DNA from: a virus
IMG/VR virus record: IMGVR_UViG_3300007513_000004
Location: 124,001-188,000 of that record
Length of the DNA: 64,000 nucleotides
Reading direction: 5' to 3' (one strand)
Shown: positions 15,419 through 24,050 of the stretch, one piece after another
Layout: each line of letters starts with the position of its first letter
How positions within the stretch are numbered: position 1 is the first letter of the stretch
Program-made: the position numbers and the translations under genes
The notes under the pieces: generated by a model
Database searches by the model: none
What the model saw: the letters and a program-made list of their open reading frames with translations, nothing else
Told to the model about the DNA's origin: nothing

Positions 15419-16939
15419 TCAAGCCCAATCAATAGGCTTTCTTTTTGGATACGAATGCAAAACTTTATTCTTTGGCATCTTTATGTTAAACCCCGGCTCG
15501 CTCCTATAAACCTTAATTCGAGCCTCAGAATGATCTCTTAAATATTTACAATTATCAAAAAACTCAACAACTATTGCTTTCTTTTTTCCAGGAGCCTTTC
15601 TTATAACTCGACCGATTCTTTGCAACGCTCTTCCGCTTGATTTGCCAGAACCGGCCAAAATTAAGGCATCAAGCTCTGGTATATCAATTCCTTGATCAAA
15701 TATCTTTGAAGCAATCAAAACTTGAATTTTACCATCCCGCACTTCCTGTATTCCTTCAAGCCTATTTTTTGAGCTTTTTGCTCCATCCAAAAATTTAACA
15801 GAATATTCATCCCCTATCATTTTCTGCAAATCCTTTCCATGCTGCACTCTTACTACTAAGATTAATACCTTCTTTCCAGCATCTACCAGTTTTTTAGTGG
15901 CCTTTAAAATTAAATTATTTCTATCTTCATTCTCAACTATATAATTCTTATAAACTTCGTGATAATTTTTTCCAACGTTCCTCATCACAGGAACGTTTAT
16001 AAAATGAATATCAGGAGGCACCAAGTAATCCAAAGATATTAACTTTGTTGCATTAACATCGCAAAATTTTGGACCAGAAACGGCCTCTATCAGAATATCA
16101 TCACCCGTATCCCTCCATGGCGTTCCAGAAAGCAAAAACCTATGTCTCGCAGATACACTTGCCCGGTGAATAAACTGAAGAGTTTCAGATGCAGCATACT
16201 GACATTCATCAAAAATGAATAATTGAGCATTTTGAACCTTTTCTCTCACAATTCTTTTATTTAATATCTTTATTTGTGAAGAAGAATCTTGGGTTGTATC
16301 GTTATCTGCAATTTTCGCCTTTTTATTAAAAGCTGCTGCAGCAGACCAAATCGTCATAATAGTTACAGGCTTCGATATATCACACTCTCCCCCACCTACT
16401 ATGCCGCACTCTATTCCATATGCCTCTTCTAATGTTTTCTTCATTTGATGAAGTAATTCAATTCCAATAACATATATTACAGTTGGAATATTATACTTTG
16501 CAGCAATAGATGCTATTATTAGGCTTTTTCCGCCGCCTGTAGCAACCTTTATTATTCCGCTACCAGCTTCTCTGGCAGATTTGACGACACTCTTTTGATA
16601 AGGTCGTAACTTAAACTCTTTATTCTTAAGAGGAAGCTCTTTGCCATACTCAATAGATGGCCGAGCATCTATAACTTCATATGCAATATTGTTGACTTTA
16701 AGCAAATCTTCAGCAATACTTAACAAGCCAATTGGAAAACGCATGGTCTTAGATAGCAACCTGATCTTGCCGTCCCAACCTCCGTATTTTCCATGAAGAC
16801 CATAGCCGCCCTTTCCTCCCTTCATAAACATATATCCGGGATGATCATAGCTCATAAGCTTATCAAGTTTTGATAAAACCTTAGGATCTAATGGTCCATC
16901 TATTTTACAATTTACATTATCTATAATAATTCTAATCAT
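15419..16939 (-). CDS. Superfamily 2 DNA helicase, UvsW-like
   Basis: The 506-residue product has the SF2 motifs in order: RPYQKSVV (Q-like), Walker A ATGGGKS, DECQ box in IFDECQYAAS, LSGTPWR (motif III), ASKIFDQGIDIPELDA (motif V) and QRIGRVIRK (motif VI). An N-terminal domain of about 110 residues precedes the core, as in T4 UvsW, which remodels forks and recombination intermediates. The ATG at 16937-16939 is preferred; a TTG four codons upstream is possible, and neither has a strong ribosome-binding site. A sigma-70-type promoter lies about 40 bases upstream. The gene heads the replication transcript. Confidence 0.9.
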   Translation of the reverse strand: MIRIIIDNVNCKIDGPLDPKVLSKLDKLMSYDHPGYMFMKGGKGGYGLHGKYGGWDGKIRLLSKTMRFPIGLLSIAEDLLKVNNIAYEVIDARPSIEYGKELPLKNKEFKLRPYQKSVVKSAREAGSGIIKVATGGGKSLIIASIAAKYNIPTVIYVIGIELLHQMKKTLEEAYGIECGIVGGGECDISKPVTIMTIWSAAAAFNKKAKIADNDTTQDSSSQIKILNKRIVREKVQNAQLFIFDECQYAASETLQFIHRASVSARHRFLLSGTPWRDTGDDILIEAVSGPKFCDVNATKLISLDYLVPPDIHFINVPVMRNVGKNYHEVYKNYIVENEDRNNLILKATKKLVDAGKKVLILVVRVQHGKDLQKMIGDEYSVKFLDGAKSSKNRLEGIQEVRDGKIQVLIASKIFDQGIDIPELDALILAGSGKSSGRALQRIGRVIRKAPGKKKAIVVEFFDNCKYLRDHSEARIKVYRSEPGFNIKMPKNKVLHSYPKRKPIDWA

Positions 16940-16979
16940 AATTTCCCGCAAAAGGAGATTCCGTAGGAGTCCTCAAAAT

Positions 16980-17008
16980 ATTATACGCCCTTAACCATAA
17001 GAGGGCAA
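16980..17008 (-). promoter_or_regulatory. Sigma-70-type promoter before the SF2 helicase
   Basis: On the minus strand TTGCCC (17003-17008) is followed, after exactly 17 bases, by a perfect TATAAT (16980-16985). The spacer contains a short imperfect hairpin (GCCC with TAAGGGC) that might also end the endolysin transcript. The site lies in a 74-base gap just before the helicase, so it likely starts the replication/PrkA transcript with host polymerase. Confidence 0.65.
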
Positions 17009-17025
17009 CAAACTGATAACTAACT

Positions 17026-17964
17026 TTACTTATCGCTACAGAATAAACTTTGACTGACTTCGCCAAGAAGCCCTGGCATGTCCATCCCTGCACAATCTAT
17101 CTTTGTTCTTACAAAGTTATAATGATTAGAGAAGCCTTCAAAACTGCCATCTTCGCAGCCGCTATGCACAGTGGTGCATAATGTGCCATCAGAATTTTGC
17201 GGATATTCTAATGGAATTCCAAGCCCTAAATGAACAGCTTTCCACAAAGCTTTTAGGGCTTCAATTTGGACAGGATAAAACCACATAAAAGGTTTTTGTG
17301 TTTTTCCATGCACCTGTCCATTCTCTTGCAATGGTCTTTCACCAAACCCATTTTCAACGTACCAGTCCTGGTACTTTGGATAATAAGCATTGCTTATCTC
17401 TATGCCAATACTTTTTTTATTTCCATGGTATTTGCTGCAATGCCACGCCCCATGTTGCGTATCTAATAGTTGATATATTGTTCCATCATTGTCTAAACAA
17501 AAATGGACTGATATTCCCCTTCTATTCAATATATTTGCACATGTTTCTGCAGACAAACATACATCCCAATGATTAACAAACATAGAAGGCTCTCTATCTG
17601 GCTTTCCGGAGTTATCATAATACTTTCCAGGGGTTATAGCCAAACCATCCGGCTCGTCCCATAAAACCACCTGGGGCCAATCAATTGGCAAAAACTTACC
17701 ATTATGGACAATAAAATTACTTTCATTATTTAATGTAGATCTTTTCTTTGGTTTATAATTTGATATCTCGACTTGCCTTTCGGTCCATATCCTCCTATAG
17801 GTCATTGGACCGACAAGCCCATCTGCCGTTACCTTGTGGGCTCTTTGCCACTTTTTAACTTTGTTTACCAAATCTTCATCAAAATGTTCAGCGCCAAACC
17901 AACTAGGGCTCCACCCCAACTTTAATGAGCTAGATTCATTATAGAAGTCTTTGTCCACAGCCAC
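17026..17964 (-). CDS. Endolysin: N-acetylmuramoyl-L-alanine amidase with peptidoglycan-binding domain
   Basis: The 312-residue product starts with a peptidoglycan-binding domain of the PG_binding_1 type (about 12-62; VKKWQRAHKVTADGLVGPMTY). An Amidase_2 domain follows (about 120-305). Likely zinc ligands are His in VNHWDV, His in FSNHYNF and Cys in TKIDCAG, as in T7 lysozyme. It would cut the bond between muramic acid and the stem peptide to release progeny. It starts with GTG, overlapping the stop of the GTPase gene by one base, with GGAGG before it. No holin is recognisable beside it. There is no signal peptide, so it would need a holin or similar. Confidence 0.92.
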   Translation of the reverse strand: MAVDKDFYNESSSLKLGWSPSWFGAEHFDEDLVNKVKKWQRAHKVTADGLVGPMTYRRIWTERQVEISNYKPKKRSTLNNESNFIVHNGKFLPIDWPQVVLWDEPDGLAITPGKYYDNSGKPDREPSMFVNHWDVCLSAETCANILNRRGISVHFCLDNDGTIYQLLDTQHGAWHCSKYHGNKKSIGIEISNAYYPKYQDWYVENGFGERPLQENGQVHGKTQKPFMWFYPVQIEALKALWKAVHLGLGIPLEYPQNSDGTLCTTVHSGCEDGSFEGFSNHYNFVRTKIDCAGMDMPGLLGEVSQSLFCSDK

Positions 17965-20438
17965 TACTTCCTCCTTCTCCTATCTATTATAGAAGCCCTA
18001 CCACTTTTTGACCCCTTTTGAAGTCTATTAAAGCCAGACTTTTTCTTTCTGATCTTTCTATTAACTTCTTCAGAAACGGCATTAACCTTATCCTCTCCCA
18101 AGTCTAAAGTCATAGCAACATCTCTATTCTTTTCTTTTTGAGAAGCTATTACCGCTTGTTGCTGACTTTCCTTCTTTAAATTATCAATCCTATCCCTAGG
18201 AAGCCCAAGGCCGGCGAACCAACTATATATCTTAATTGAATCCGAATCAGAATCTACATTGTAAACGCCCTGATAAATAGGAGCTCCGTTTGTTTGCTCT
18301 GAAATCATATGAAAACAATAATTTATGTTTATAGCAGGCAGCTTCTCCAGCACTTCTTTGGATCCGGCAACTATAACTCCGCCAGCTCTTGTTTGCGTTA
18401 AGTCAAAACCAGAAGCAAGCATGTTGGAGTTTAGGCTGTCAATCACAGCCTCTGCTAGTGCCGTTTCTTCCATATAATCTTCAACCTCCATAACCCCATA
18501 TATAGAACAATCTCCACAAGAAATAATCTTACCAAAGTCGCTTGGGTCTAAAGCTGTAAACCTGGAGGGCTTAGCCGTAAGGGTGTTGAAAATATGAAGA
18601 GGCTCTACAATTGCATTATTTGCAGCCTCCCAAAACTTAGATTGACTAAGGTTTGCATAAATCTGCTCAATTCTTGCATTATCAACAACAATTAAATTTG
18701 AAACAATATTATCTGCGGTAAGCCTTGCCAGCCTAGAGAGAGTCTCTATAGAATTCTTCTTAGATTGAGCATCCTCTGTAGCTTTCGGCAAAACATATAT
18801 AACCCCGACCGGAGTGCCCGTTTCAAATAACATTGGAATCAATGTATCAACAGAGCTTGATCCAGTACCTCCGCCACCAGAGACGGCCAAATATACCATA
18901 TGATTTCCTTCAATTACTCGATCAAACAAGGGCTGCATCAAATCAACACTTTCTGCAAAAATTTCACGACCTAAGTCCAAGTCCTTACCAGTGCCTCCAA
19001 GGCTTCCTTCTAACAAAAGCTTTTGGCTGCCTGGAACATCAATAAATTCAAGATCTTGAGCCGAAGTGTTAACCACAGCTACATCATATCCTTTTTGGTG
19101 AAATACCTCTGCCAGCCTAGACCCTGCTTGTCCAACGCCTATAATGGCCAGCTCTATACTGACACCTCTTGTGTTTACAACCACAGGCATATCTTCCTCC
19201 TTCTTCTTTTGCATTTTTTCACGCAACCTTTCAAGAACATCTTCTTCCTGTCCATCATCTTTGGCCTCAAGAAGGGGTTCTGTTAAATCCTCCAAAACTT
19301 GGTCCGCTTCACCCGCTCCAAAAGCAGCCATCAGCGCCTCATTGTCTTGGTCAATATTTTTTTGAGATTTTTCTTTTCGTTTAATCTCAATTTCTTTTAC
19401 TTCATTTTTACTCATTATAAAATCCTCATAATATCTATTAAGTTGCTCTAATATCTTTTTTCTATTTGTAGTCGCAAACGGAACATGTGTTTCATTTTTA
19501 TTATACGAAATTACTTCACAAAGGTATTCGGAATGTTTATTCATAGGGTCTGCATCAACTGTGATTATGTCACAGTTCATAGCTTTTGCCTCATAAAAGC
19601 TTAACCCAAGCCCCTCCCTGGTAGAGGGGGCGATAACACAGTGTGATTTATCATATAATTTTACTATATCCTCTCTCTTCAAAACATCATTTATTAGTAT
19701 TATATTCTTACACTTTTTTGCTATATTAGACTCGTCCTCAGTTAATCTCCCGCTAACCAACAATGTGGCATCTGATTTGGACATTCTGGAAAAATCTGAA
19801 AACGCTTCTAACGTTTGAATTGTATTTTTCTGATTAAAACCTGAATTTACAGGCCCAGGATGATAAAATGATAATTTTTCTAGATCACCCTTATTTGCCT
19901 TAGGGACAAATAAAGCTCTGTCTACATAATCCCAAGATACTTGTTTTTTATTTTTATATTTTCTAAATATATTATAAGAAGTTTCCGTAAGACACCAAAC
20001 TTGATCAAAAATACTATATGAATTACTTTGAACAAACCTTTTATTTATCCACTCAGGCATTGGTACGTCAATAATCTTTATTCCAGTTTTTGCCTTAATA
20101 TTCGAAACCCACTGCCCCTTCATCATAAAAGTTTCAAAAGAAATAATTATATCAATATCATTATCCCTCACAAGCCTTAAAAGCTGCTTCTCTACAGTTT
20201 TTTCCTTTGATAGAACATGAAAAGAAACATCAGATAATAAACTTTCATCATATGGTTCAGGATAATGACGCCTAAATGTGCCGCCAAGGGCCTCTTTCTT
20301 ATATTTTGCTTTTGAAACATAAGAAACTTCATTATTCTCACTAAGAATATCCCCAAGAGACTTTGCCAAATACCAGAGTCCAGATTCAGAAAGATATGTT
20401 TTTATCAAAATCTTTTTATTCTTTATTTTATTTATCAT
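17964..20438 (-). CDS. Fusion ORF: glycosyltransferase (GT-B) plus FtsZ/tubulin-like GTPase
   Basis: A single 824-codon frame holds two unrelated proteins. Residues 1-341 are a GT4-like glycosyltransferase (STREGLGLSFYEAKAMNC, the E-x7-E nucleotide-sugar site). Residues from about 430 are a tubulin/FtsZ-family GTPase: GVGQAG (T1 loop), the signature GGGGTGSSS at 521-529 (T4 loop), and ALDPSDFG, which keeps the catalytic D-x2-D of the T7 loop. The 342-417 stretch is charged and probably coiled or disordered; the C-terminal tail is very basic (DRRRRK). PhuZ-like filaments position DNA in jumbo phages, so a similar role is plausible. A good ribosome-binding site before Met342 suggests that a free GTPase is also made. 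Domain identities are firm; the fused product is uncertain. Confidence 0.85.
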   Translation of the reverse strand: MINKIKNKKILIKTYLSESGLWYLAKSLGDILSENNEVSYVSKAKYKKEALGGTFRRHYPEPYDESLLSDVSFHVLSKEKTVEKQLLRLVRDNDIDIIISFETFMMKGQWVSNIKAKTGIKIIDVPMPEWINKRFVQSNSYSIFDQVWCLTETSYNIFRKYKNKKQVSWDYVDRALFVPKANKGDLEKLSFYHPGPVNSGFNQKNTIQTLEAFSDFSRMSKSDATLLVSGRLTEDESNIAKKCKNIILINDVLKREDIVKLYDKSHCVIAPSTREGLGLSFYEAKAMNCDIITVDADPMNKHSEYLCEVISYNKNETHVPFATTNRKKILEQLNRYYEDFIMSKNEVKEIEIKRKEKSQKNIDQDNEALMAAFGAGEADQVLEDLTEPLLEAKDDGQEEDVLERLREKMQKKKEEDMPVVVNTRGVSIELAIIGVGQAGSRLAEVFHQKGYDVAVVNTSAQDLEFIDVPGSQKLLLEGSLGGTGKDLDLGREIFAESVDLMQPLFDRVIEGNHMVYLAVSGGGGTGSSSVDTLIPMLFETGTPVGVIYVLPKATEDAQSKKNSIETLSRLARLTADNIVSNLIVVDNARIEQIYANLSQSKFWEAANNAIVEPLHIFNTLTAKPSRFTALDPSDFGKIISCGDCSIYGVMEVEDYMEETALAEAVIDSLNSNMLASGFDLTQTRAGGVIVAGSKEVLEKLPAININYCFHMISEQTNGAPIYQGVYNVDSDSDSIKIYSWFAGLGLPRDRIDNLKKESQQQAVIASQKEKNRDVAMTLDLGEDKVNAVSEEVNRKIRKKKSGFNRLQKGSKSGRASIIDRRRRK
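19413..19427 (-). promoter_or_regulatory. Internal ribosome-binding site and ATG for the FtsZ/tubulin-like part
   Basis: GAGGAT (19422-19427) stands 6 bases before an in-frame ATG (19413-19415), which is codon 342 of the fusion ORF. The ATG falls exactly between the end of the glycosyltransferase domain and the start of the charged linker. This would give a separate GTPase of 483 residues from the same message. Confidence 0.7.
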
Positions 20439-21144
20439 ATACTAGTTTGCCACCAAGCCTTTCTTTTGAGGCCTTTTTTATATCTTCTATATTTTGTTCG
20501 AGCTCCTTCTTTCGATCCTTCTGCTGAGTCAAAGAGCCTCCTCTTGGAATTACAGAATAATAATACAAAATTTGATGAATATATTCTATAGGATATTGCT
20601 CAGAAATCCTCAGCCACATGTCGTAGTCTTCTGCAATCCAAAGATCTTCATTAAAAAGACCAACGTCATTTAAAACAGCTCTCTTAATTGTGGTAGATCC
20701 TGATGCTACAAAATTTTGAGTCATAAGAGCAGAATGGTCTATCCTTATAGGTCTTTTATAAAAAGGCTTTTTAAGACGAACTCTATTTAATAAAATTTGA
20801 TAATTTCCACAAGTCATGCCTATATCTGGCCTTTCTTTAAACGCATCTATAGATAATTTTAACTTGTGCCTATTCATTATATCATCTGCATCCAAAAGAC
20901 TGACAAGATCTCCGCTTGTTGCTCTAATGCCAACATTTCTTGACGCTCCAGGCCCAATGTTCTTTTCATTTCTTATATATTTAACAGTAGGAAATCTCCT
21001 CAATAACTTTTTAACATCCTCTGTTGAATTATCATCAACAACTGTAACTGTATACTTTTTATATTCCTGAGAAAAGCAGCTTCTAATTGCTTGCGTAAGA
21101 AATTTTCCAGGATTATAGGCTGGAATGATAATGTCAACCAACAT
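20428..21144 (-). CDS. Family 2 glycosyltransferase (GT-A)
   Basis: The 238-residue product has the standard GT2 start VDIIIPAYNPG, then VVDDNSTED and the DxD metal site in LLDADD near residue 86, followed by EDYDMWLRI near the acceptor side. It transfers a sugar from a nucleotide-sugar donor to a growing glycan or protein. It overlaps both neighbours by 11 bases, so it belongs to the glycan cluster transcript that continues into the glycosyltransferase-GTPase fusion. Donor and acceptor cannot be read from sequence. Confidence 0.88.
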   Translation of the reverse strand: MLVDIIIPAYNPGKFLTQAIRSCFSQEYKKYTVTVVDDNSTEDVKKLLRRFPTVKYIRNEKNIGPGASRNVGIRATSGDLVSLLDADDIMNRHKLKLSIDAFKERPDIGMTCGNYQILLNRVRLKKPFYKRPIRIDHSALMTQNFVASGSTTIKRAVLNDVGLFNEDLWIAEDYDMWLRISEQYPIEYIHQILYYYSVIPRGGSLTQQKDRKKELEQNIEDIKKASKERLGGKLVYDK

Positions 21145-22090
21145 CTTTCAAAATCCTTAAATACTGCTCTACAATCAACCTAGGATTAAAACTTTCAAGC
21201 ATATACTGTCTAGCTCCTAAAGATAAATCTTTTCTTAATTCAGAATTTTCCATTATTTCCGATATTGCTTCACAATATGAGTCTACGTCTCTACTTATAA
21301 TAATCCCTGTTCTATAATTCTCTCCATGCAGATAAACTTGTGGATGAGTAACAGAGGGGACTCCGGCAGACCACTGTTCCATAAGGGCGGTTCCTTTGGT
21401 CTCGCTCAAAGAAGTGCAAATATAAAGATAGGCCTTCTTCGCCTCTTCAATATGAGTTTTGTAGTTATATGGTCTACCATCTCCCAAAAATAAGAACTCA
21501 TATTGTTTTAAATTATTTTTTATTTTTTTAGCAAACTCAATATCTTTAACCATATGCCGCGAATTTCCTTTCCACAAAATGTACTTGCCATACCTATCTG
21601 GCGGAGACCACAAATCAACATCTGGGCCAACCATAAAGCTCTCAAGCTTGTCTATCGGCAGTGCGTGCTTATTGGATATAAGATATCTTAACCTATCATT
21701 AACAGTTAATATCTTTTGATATTCTATTTTCTTCAAAAAAGCCTTCTCTTGCTTATACTCTACTGTATCAAGCAAGTTTGGACCTAAAATAACTGGCTTT
21801 TTATAAGTATTTGCAAGCTGAATTATTGTTAAAAACGTATTTACCAAGCCACTCCAGCAGTGGAATGCCTTGCACTCTCTTATATCATTTAATAAATCTG
21901 TTGCATGTCTTGTTGTTTTTAGTTGAACATTTGGAATGTCCGAAAAAGACTCCAAATGTGTATAAATAGACAATTGTACTTTTGGCAAATATTTAGAAAC
22001 AAATTTTGCAAAATTAAGCAAGTCCATACCAGGACCATTTACAATGCCATTAGATATACCTATATTGAATGCTAGTATAACAACTTTCAT
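21134..22090 (-). CDS. Family 4 glycosyltransferase (GT-B)
   Basis: The 318-residue product has GT-B features: the N-terminal domain with KVVILAFNIG and GIVNGPGMD, and a C-terminal nucleotide-sugar site with SLSETKGTALMEQWSAGVPSV, where the E-x7-E pattern is partly kept. AAGGA lies 6 bases before the ATG. A 55-base AT-rich gap separates it from the LysM/HExxH gene upstream. It would add one sugar in the cluster's glycan. The donor is unknown. Confidence 0.82.
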   Translation of the reverse strand: MKVVILAFNIGISNGIVNGPGMDLLNFAKFVSKYLPKVQLSIYTHLESFSDIPNVQLKTTRHATDLLNDIRECKAFHCWSGLVNTFLTIIQLANTYKKPVILGPNLLDTVEYKQEKAFLKKIEYQKILTVNDRLRYLISNKHALPIDKLESFMVGPDVDLWSPPDRYGKYILWKGNSRHMVKDIEFAKKIKNNLKQYEFLFLGDGRPYNYKTHIEEAKKAYLYICTSLSETKGTALMEQWSAGVPSVTHPQVYLHGENYRTGIIISRDVDSYCEAISEIMENSELRKDLSLGARQYMLESFNPRLIVEQYLRILKDVG

Positions 22091-22145
22091 AAGCTTCCTT
22101 GTGACATTTTACTGCCAAAATTGCTTAAAATTTTATATTTTTTGA

Positions 22146-23630
22146 TTATACTTGTTCGTGCGGTGATACGGCTTCTTCTTCGATATTCTCTGCCGGTTCA
22201 GCCGCCGTCTTGGACCCCTTTATGTTTGTATCCCAATGGTAATACATCCTGCTCAAAAACTTCTTATATCTCTCTTGTTTTAGTCTTTCTAAAGTTTTTC
22301 CATAAATAGGTGTTTTTATAATCTTATCTACCGGCCTTACTTCTAATTGAGCCTTATAGTCGCCAGCCAAAAATGACATACTCAACATTTCATCAAAACT
22401 TATATTCGAAATATCTTCTGGACTCATGTCCTTTGTAGCTTCTTCTATTTGAAAAATAATCTGCTCATAATGCGCCTTGCCCTCTTCTCTCGTTAGCAAG
22501 TAAAACCCTCTATCGTACGAATACATTTCGTTATAACTTGGTATTAATTTTACTTCACTTTCCGGATCAAGCTCCATATTTATAAAAGAACTTTTAGCAT
22601 ACTGTGGAATATCATATATCTGCTGATAAGTTGGTGCAGGACCAGTGCCTGTTAATTCTGAAAATAAATTATTATAATTAACCACAAGCAGTCTCTCAAC
22701 ATCTACATTTTCTCTTTTCGCTATAGACTTTAACGTATCTCCCTCTCTAGACAGAGATTGAGAATCTGCTCTGTTTGGAATCATAAGCTCAAGACCTTGG
22801 GGCAAAACTTTTGTTTTAATAGATCTATAAAGTGATTCAATAGCAGAGGTGTCTCCAGACAAAAGGCCGCTTAATGCATTCATAAATCTCTCCGGAGAAA
22901 CACCCACGGATGGCTCTTGAATTATTGTATCCATATTTTGAGCAAGAAAACTTCGCGAATCAACCTGAAGCTTTCTGGCAATATCTTCAATAGATTCTCC
23001 GTTTGGATTAAGCACCTCATATCTTTCACCAACTCTGGCCGGCATTTTCATAACATCTTTGACGTGAACCTCTTCATGTCTTAAGGTTTCTATAAAATAA
23101 GCTTTTACTGCCCTTGTAAATAATCCAAACTCCTTATTAAAATCTCCCATTATCTCAGGAAGCTTTGACATATTATTGCCTATCTCTCTCATTGCCGCTT
23201 CTTGCAAACTAATATTTGGATTAAAACCAAGCACCACCACCTTTTCAGACTTATCTTTGTCCCAACCAGTTTGGCCTGGAGGAAGCCCGGGATTGTCTGA
23301 AAATAATATCATATATATTCCGGTTATATCCTTTCCGCTAACGTCCTGTCTTTGCCTAACTGTTTTTGCAGCCAAAGCATTTGCCACATCCTGCCCTACC
23401 GAAACCCTTCCAGTTATAATCCCAAGAACATCCAAGGGTGCAATTCCATGAGCCAACATTTTTGCCCCAATTTCTCCCAAAAGCTCTTCGACTATATCAA
23501 CAATCTCTGCCCGATTAACCGGCAGAGGTCTGGACATGGCTAACTTTAGATTTTCAGCAACAAGTATGGACTCAACCAGAAAGCCTTTGTTGGACAACCA
23601 CTTTTGTAATTTTTCTATTTTGTTTATCAT
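22146..23630 (-). CDS. Large protein with HExxH motif and two LysM-like segments
   Basis: The 494-residue product combines a metalloprotease-type zinc motif (HEEVH at 185-189, within a predicted helix) with two LysM-like segments, about 203-232 (GESIEDIARKLQVD) and 283-312 (GDTLKSIAKRENVD). LysM binds peptidoglycan or chitin-like glycans; HExxH often marks zincin proteases. A third zinc ligand cannot be assigned by eye, so activity is unproven. There is no signal peptide. It lies between glycosyltransferase and cupin genes in the sugar cluster, but its domains point more to the virion or the cell wall. It could be a virion-associated wall or scaffold-processing protein. Confidence 0.5.
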   Translation of the reverse strand: MINKIEKLQKWLSNKGFLVESILVAENLKLAMSRPLPVNRAEIVDIVEELLGEIGAKMLAHGIAPLDVLGIITGRVSVGQDVANALAAKTVRQRQDVSGKDITGIYMILFSDNPGLPPGQTGWDKDKSEKVVVLGFNPNISLQEAAMREIGNNMSKLPEIMGDFNKEFGLFTRAVKAYFIETLRHEEVHVKDVMKMPARVGERYEVLNPNGESIEDIARKLQVDSRSFLAQNMDTIIQEPSVGVSPERFMNALSGLLSGDTSAIESLYRSIKTKVLPQGLELMIPNRADSQSLSREGDTLKSIAKRENVDVERLLVVNYNNLFSELTGTGPAPTYQQIYDIPQYAKSSFINMELDPESEVKLIPSYNEMYSYDRGFYLLTREEGKAHYEQIIFQIEEATKDMSPEDISNISFDEMLSMSFLAGDYKAQLEVRPVDKIIKTPIYGKTLERLKQERYKKFLSRMYYHWDTNIKGSKTAAEPAENIEEEAVSPHEQV

Positions 23631-23668
23631 GACTATAATTACTCATATTGGACAAAATTAATAATAGA

Positions 23669-24043
23669 TCAGCGCCCATAGTCATCCTCTATCCTTATAA
23701 CATCATCCAGCTGCTTTGTGCTTACCTCAAACAACTCAACATCTTCATCTTTTGCTATAAACCTATGAGTATAAAATGGTGGAATATGAAATGTCATTCC
23801 TTCCTTTAATATAATCGTTCGCCTAGAACCATCAAACCCCTCTGCGGCATGTCCTCCTGTTTCTAGGTATAGAATTCCAGATTTAACAAAAATAGTCTCC
23901 TCTTTTTCTTCATGATATTGAAAAGACAACCTGTGGCCTGCTTTGATAAACAATATTTTGCCCACATAGCCATTTTCGCAAGAAGACTTTGCCCAAATTA
24001 TCTCATGGCCCCAAGGCTTTTCTATTTTTTTACAATATTCCAT
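23669..24043 (-). CDS. Cupin, mannose-6-phosphate isomerase type II-like
   Basis: The 124-residue single cupin starts with KPWGHE, the usual signature of the type II phosphomannose isomerase domain. Metal-binding residues follow in FQYHEEKEE and in FYTHRFIAKD. The full bacterial enzymes are fused to a GDP-mannose pyrophosphorylase; this one is a stand-alone cupin. It may supply or modify a mannose- or hexose-phosphate for the GDP-mannose 4,6-dehydratase encoded downstream in window coordinates (25685-26665). The start lacks a clear ribosome-binding site, 7 bases after the sulfotransferase stop. Confidence 0.8.
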   Translation of the reverse strand: MEYCKKIEKPWGHEIIWAKSSCENGYVGKILFIKAGHRLSFQYHEEKEETIFVKSGILYLETGGHAAEGFDGSRRTIILKEGMTFHIPPFYTHRFIAKDEDVELFEVSTKQLDDVIRIEDDYGR

Positions 24044-24050
24044 TATATGT

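Noticed and set aside
19400-19450. Frameshift or missing stop between glycosyltransferase and tubulin-like parts
   Set aside because: The reading frame is continuous without any ambiguous base. A sequencing error cannot be fully excluded, but the fusion is reported as seen, with the internal start as explanation.
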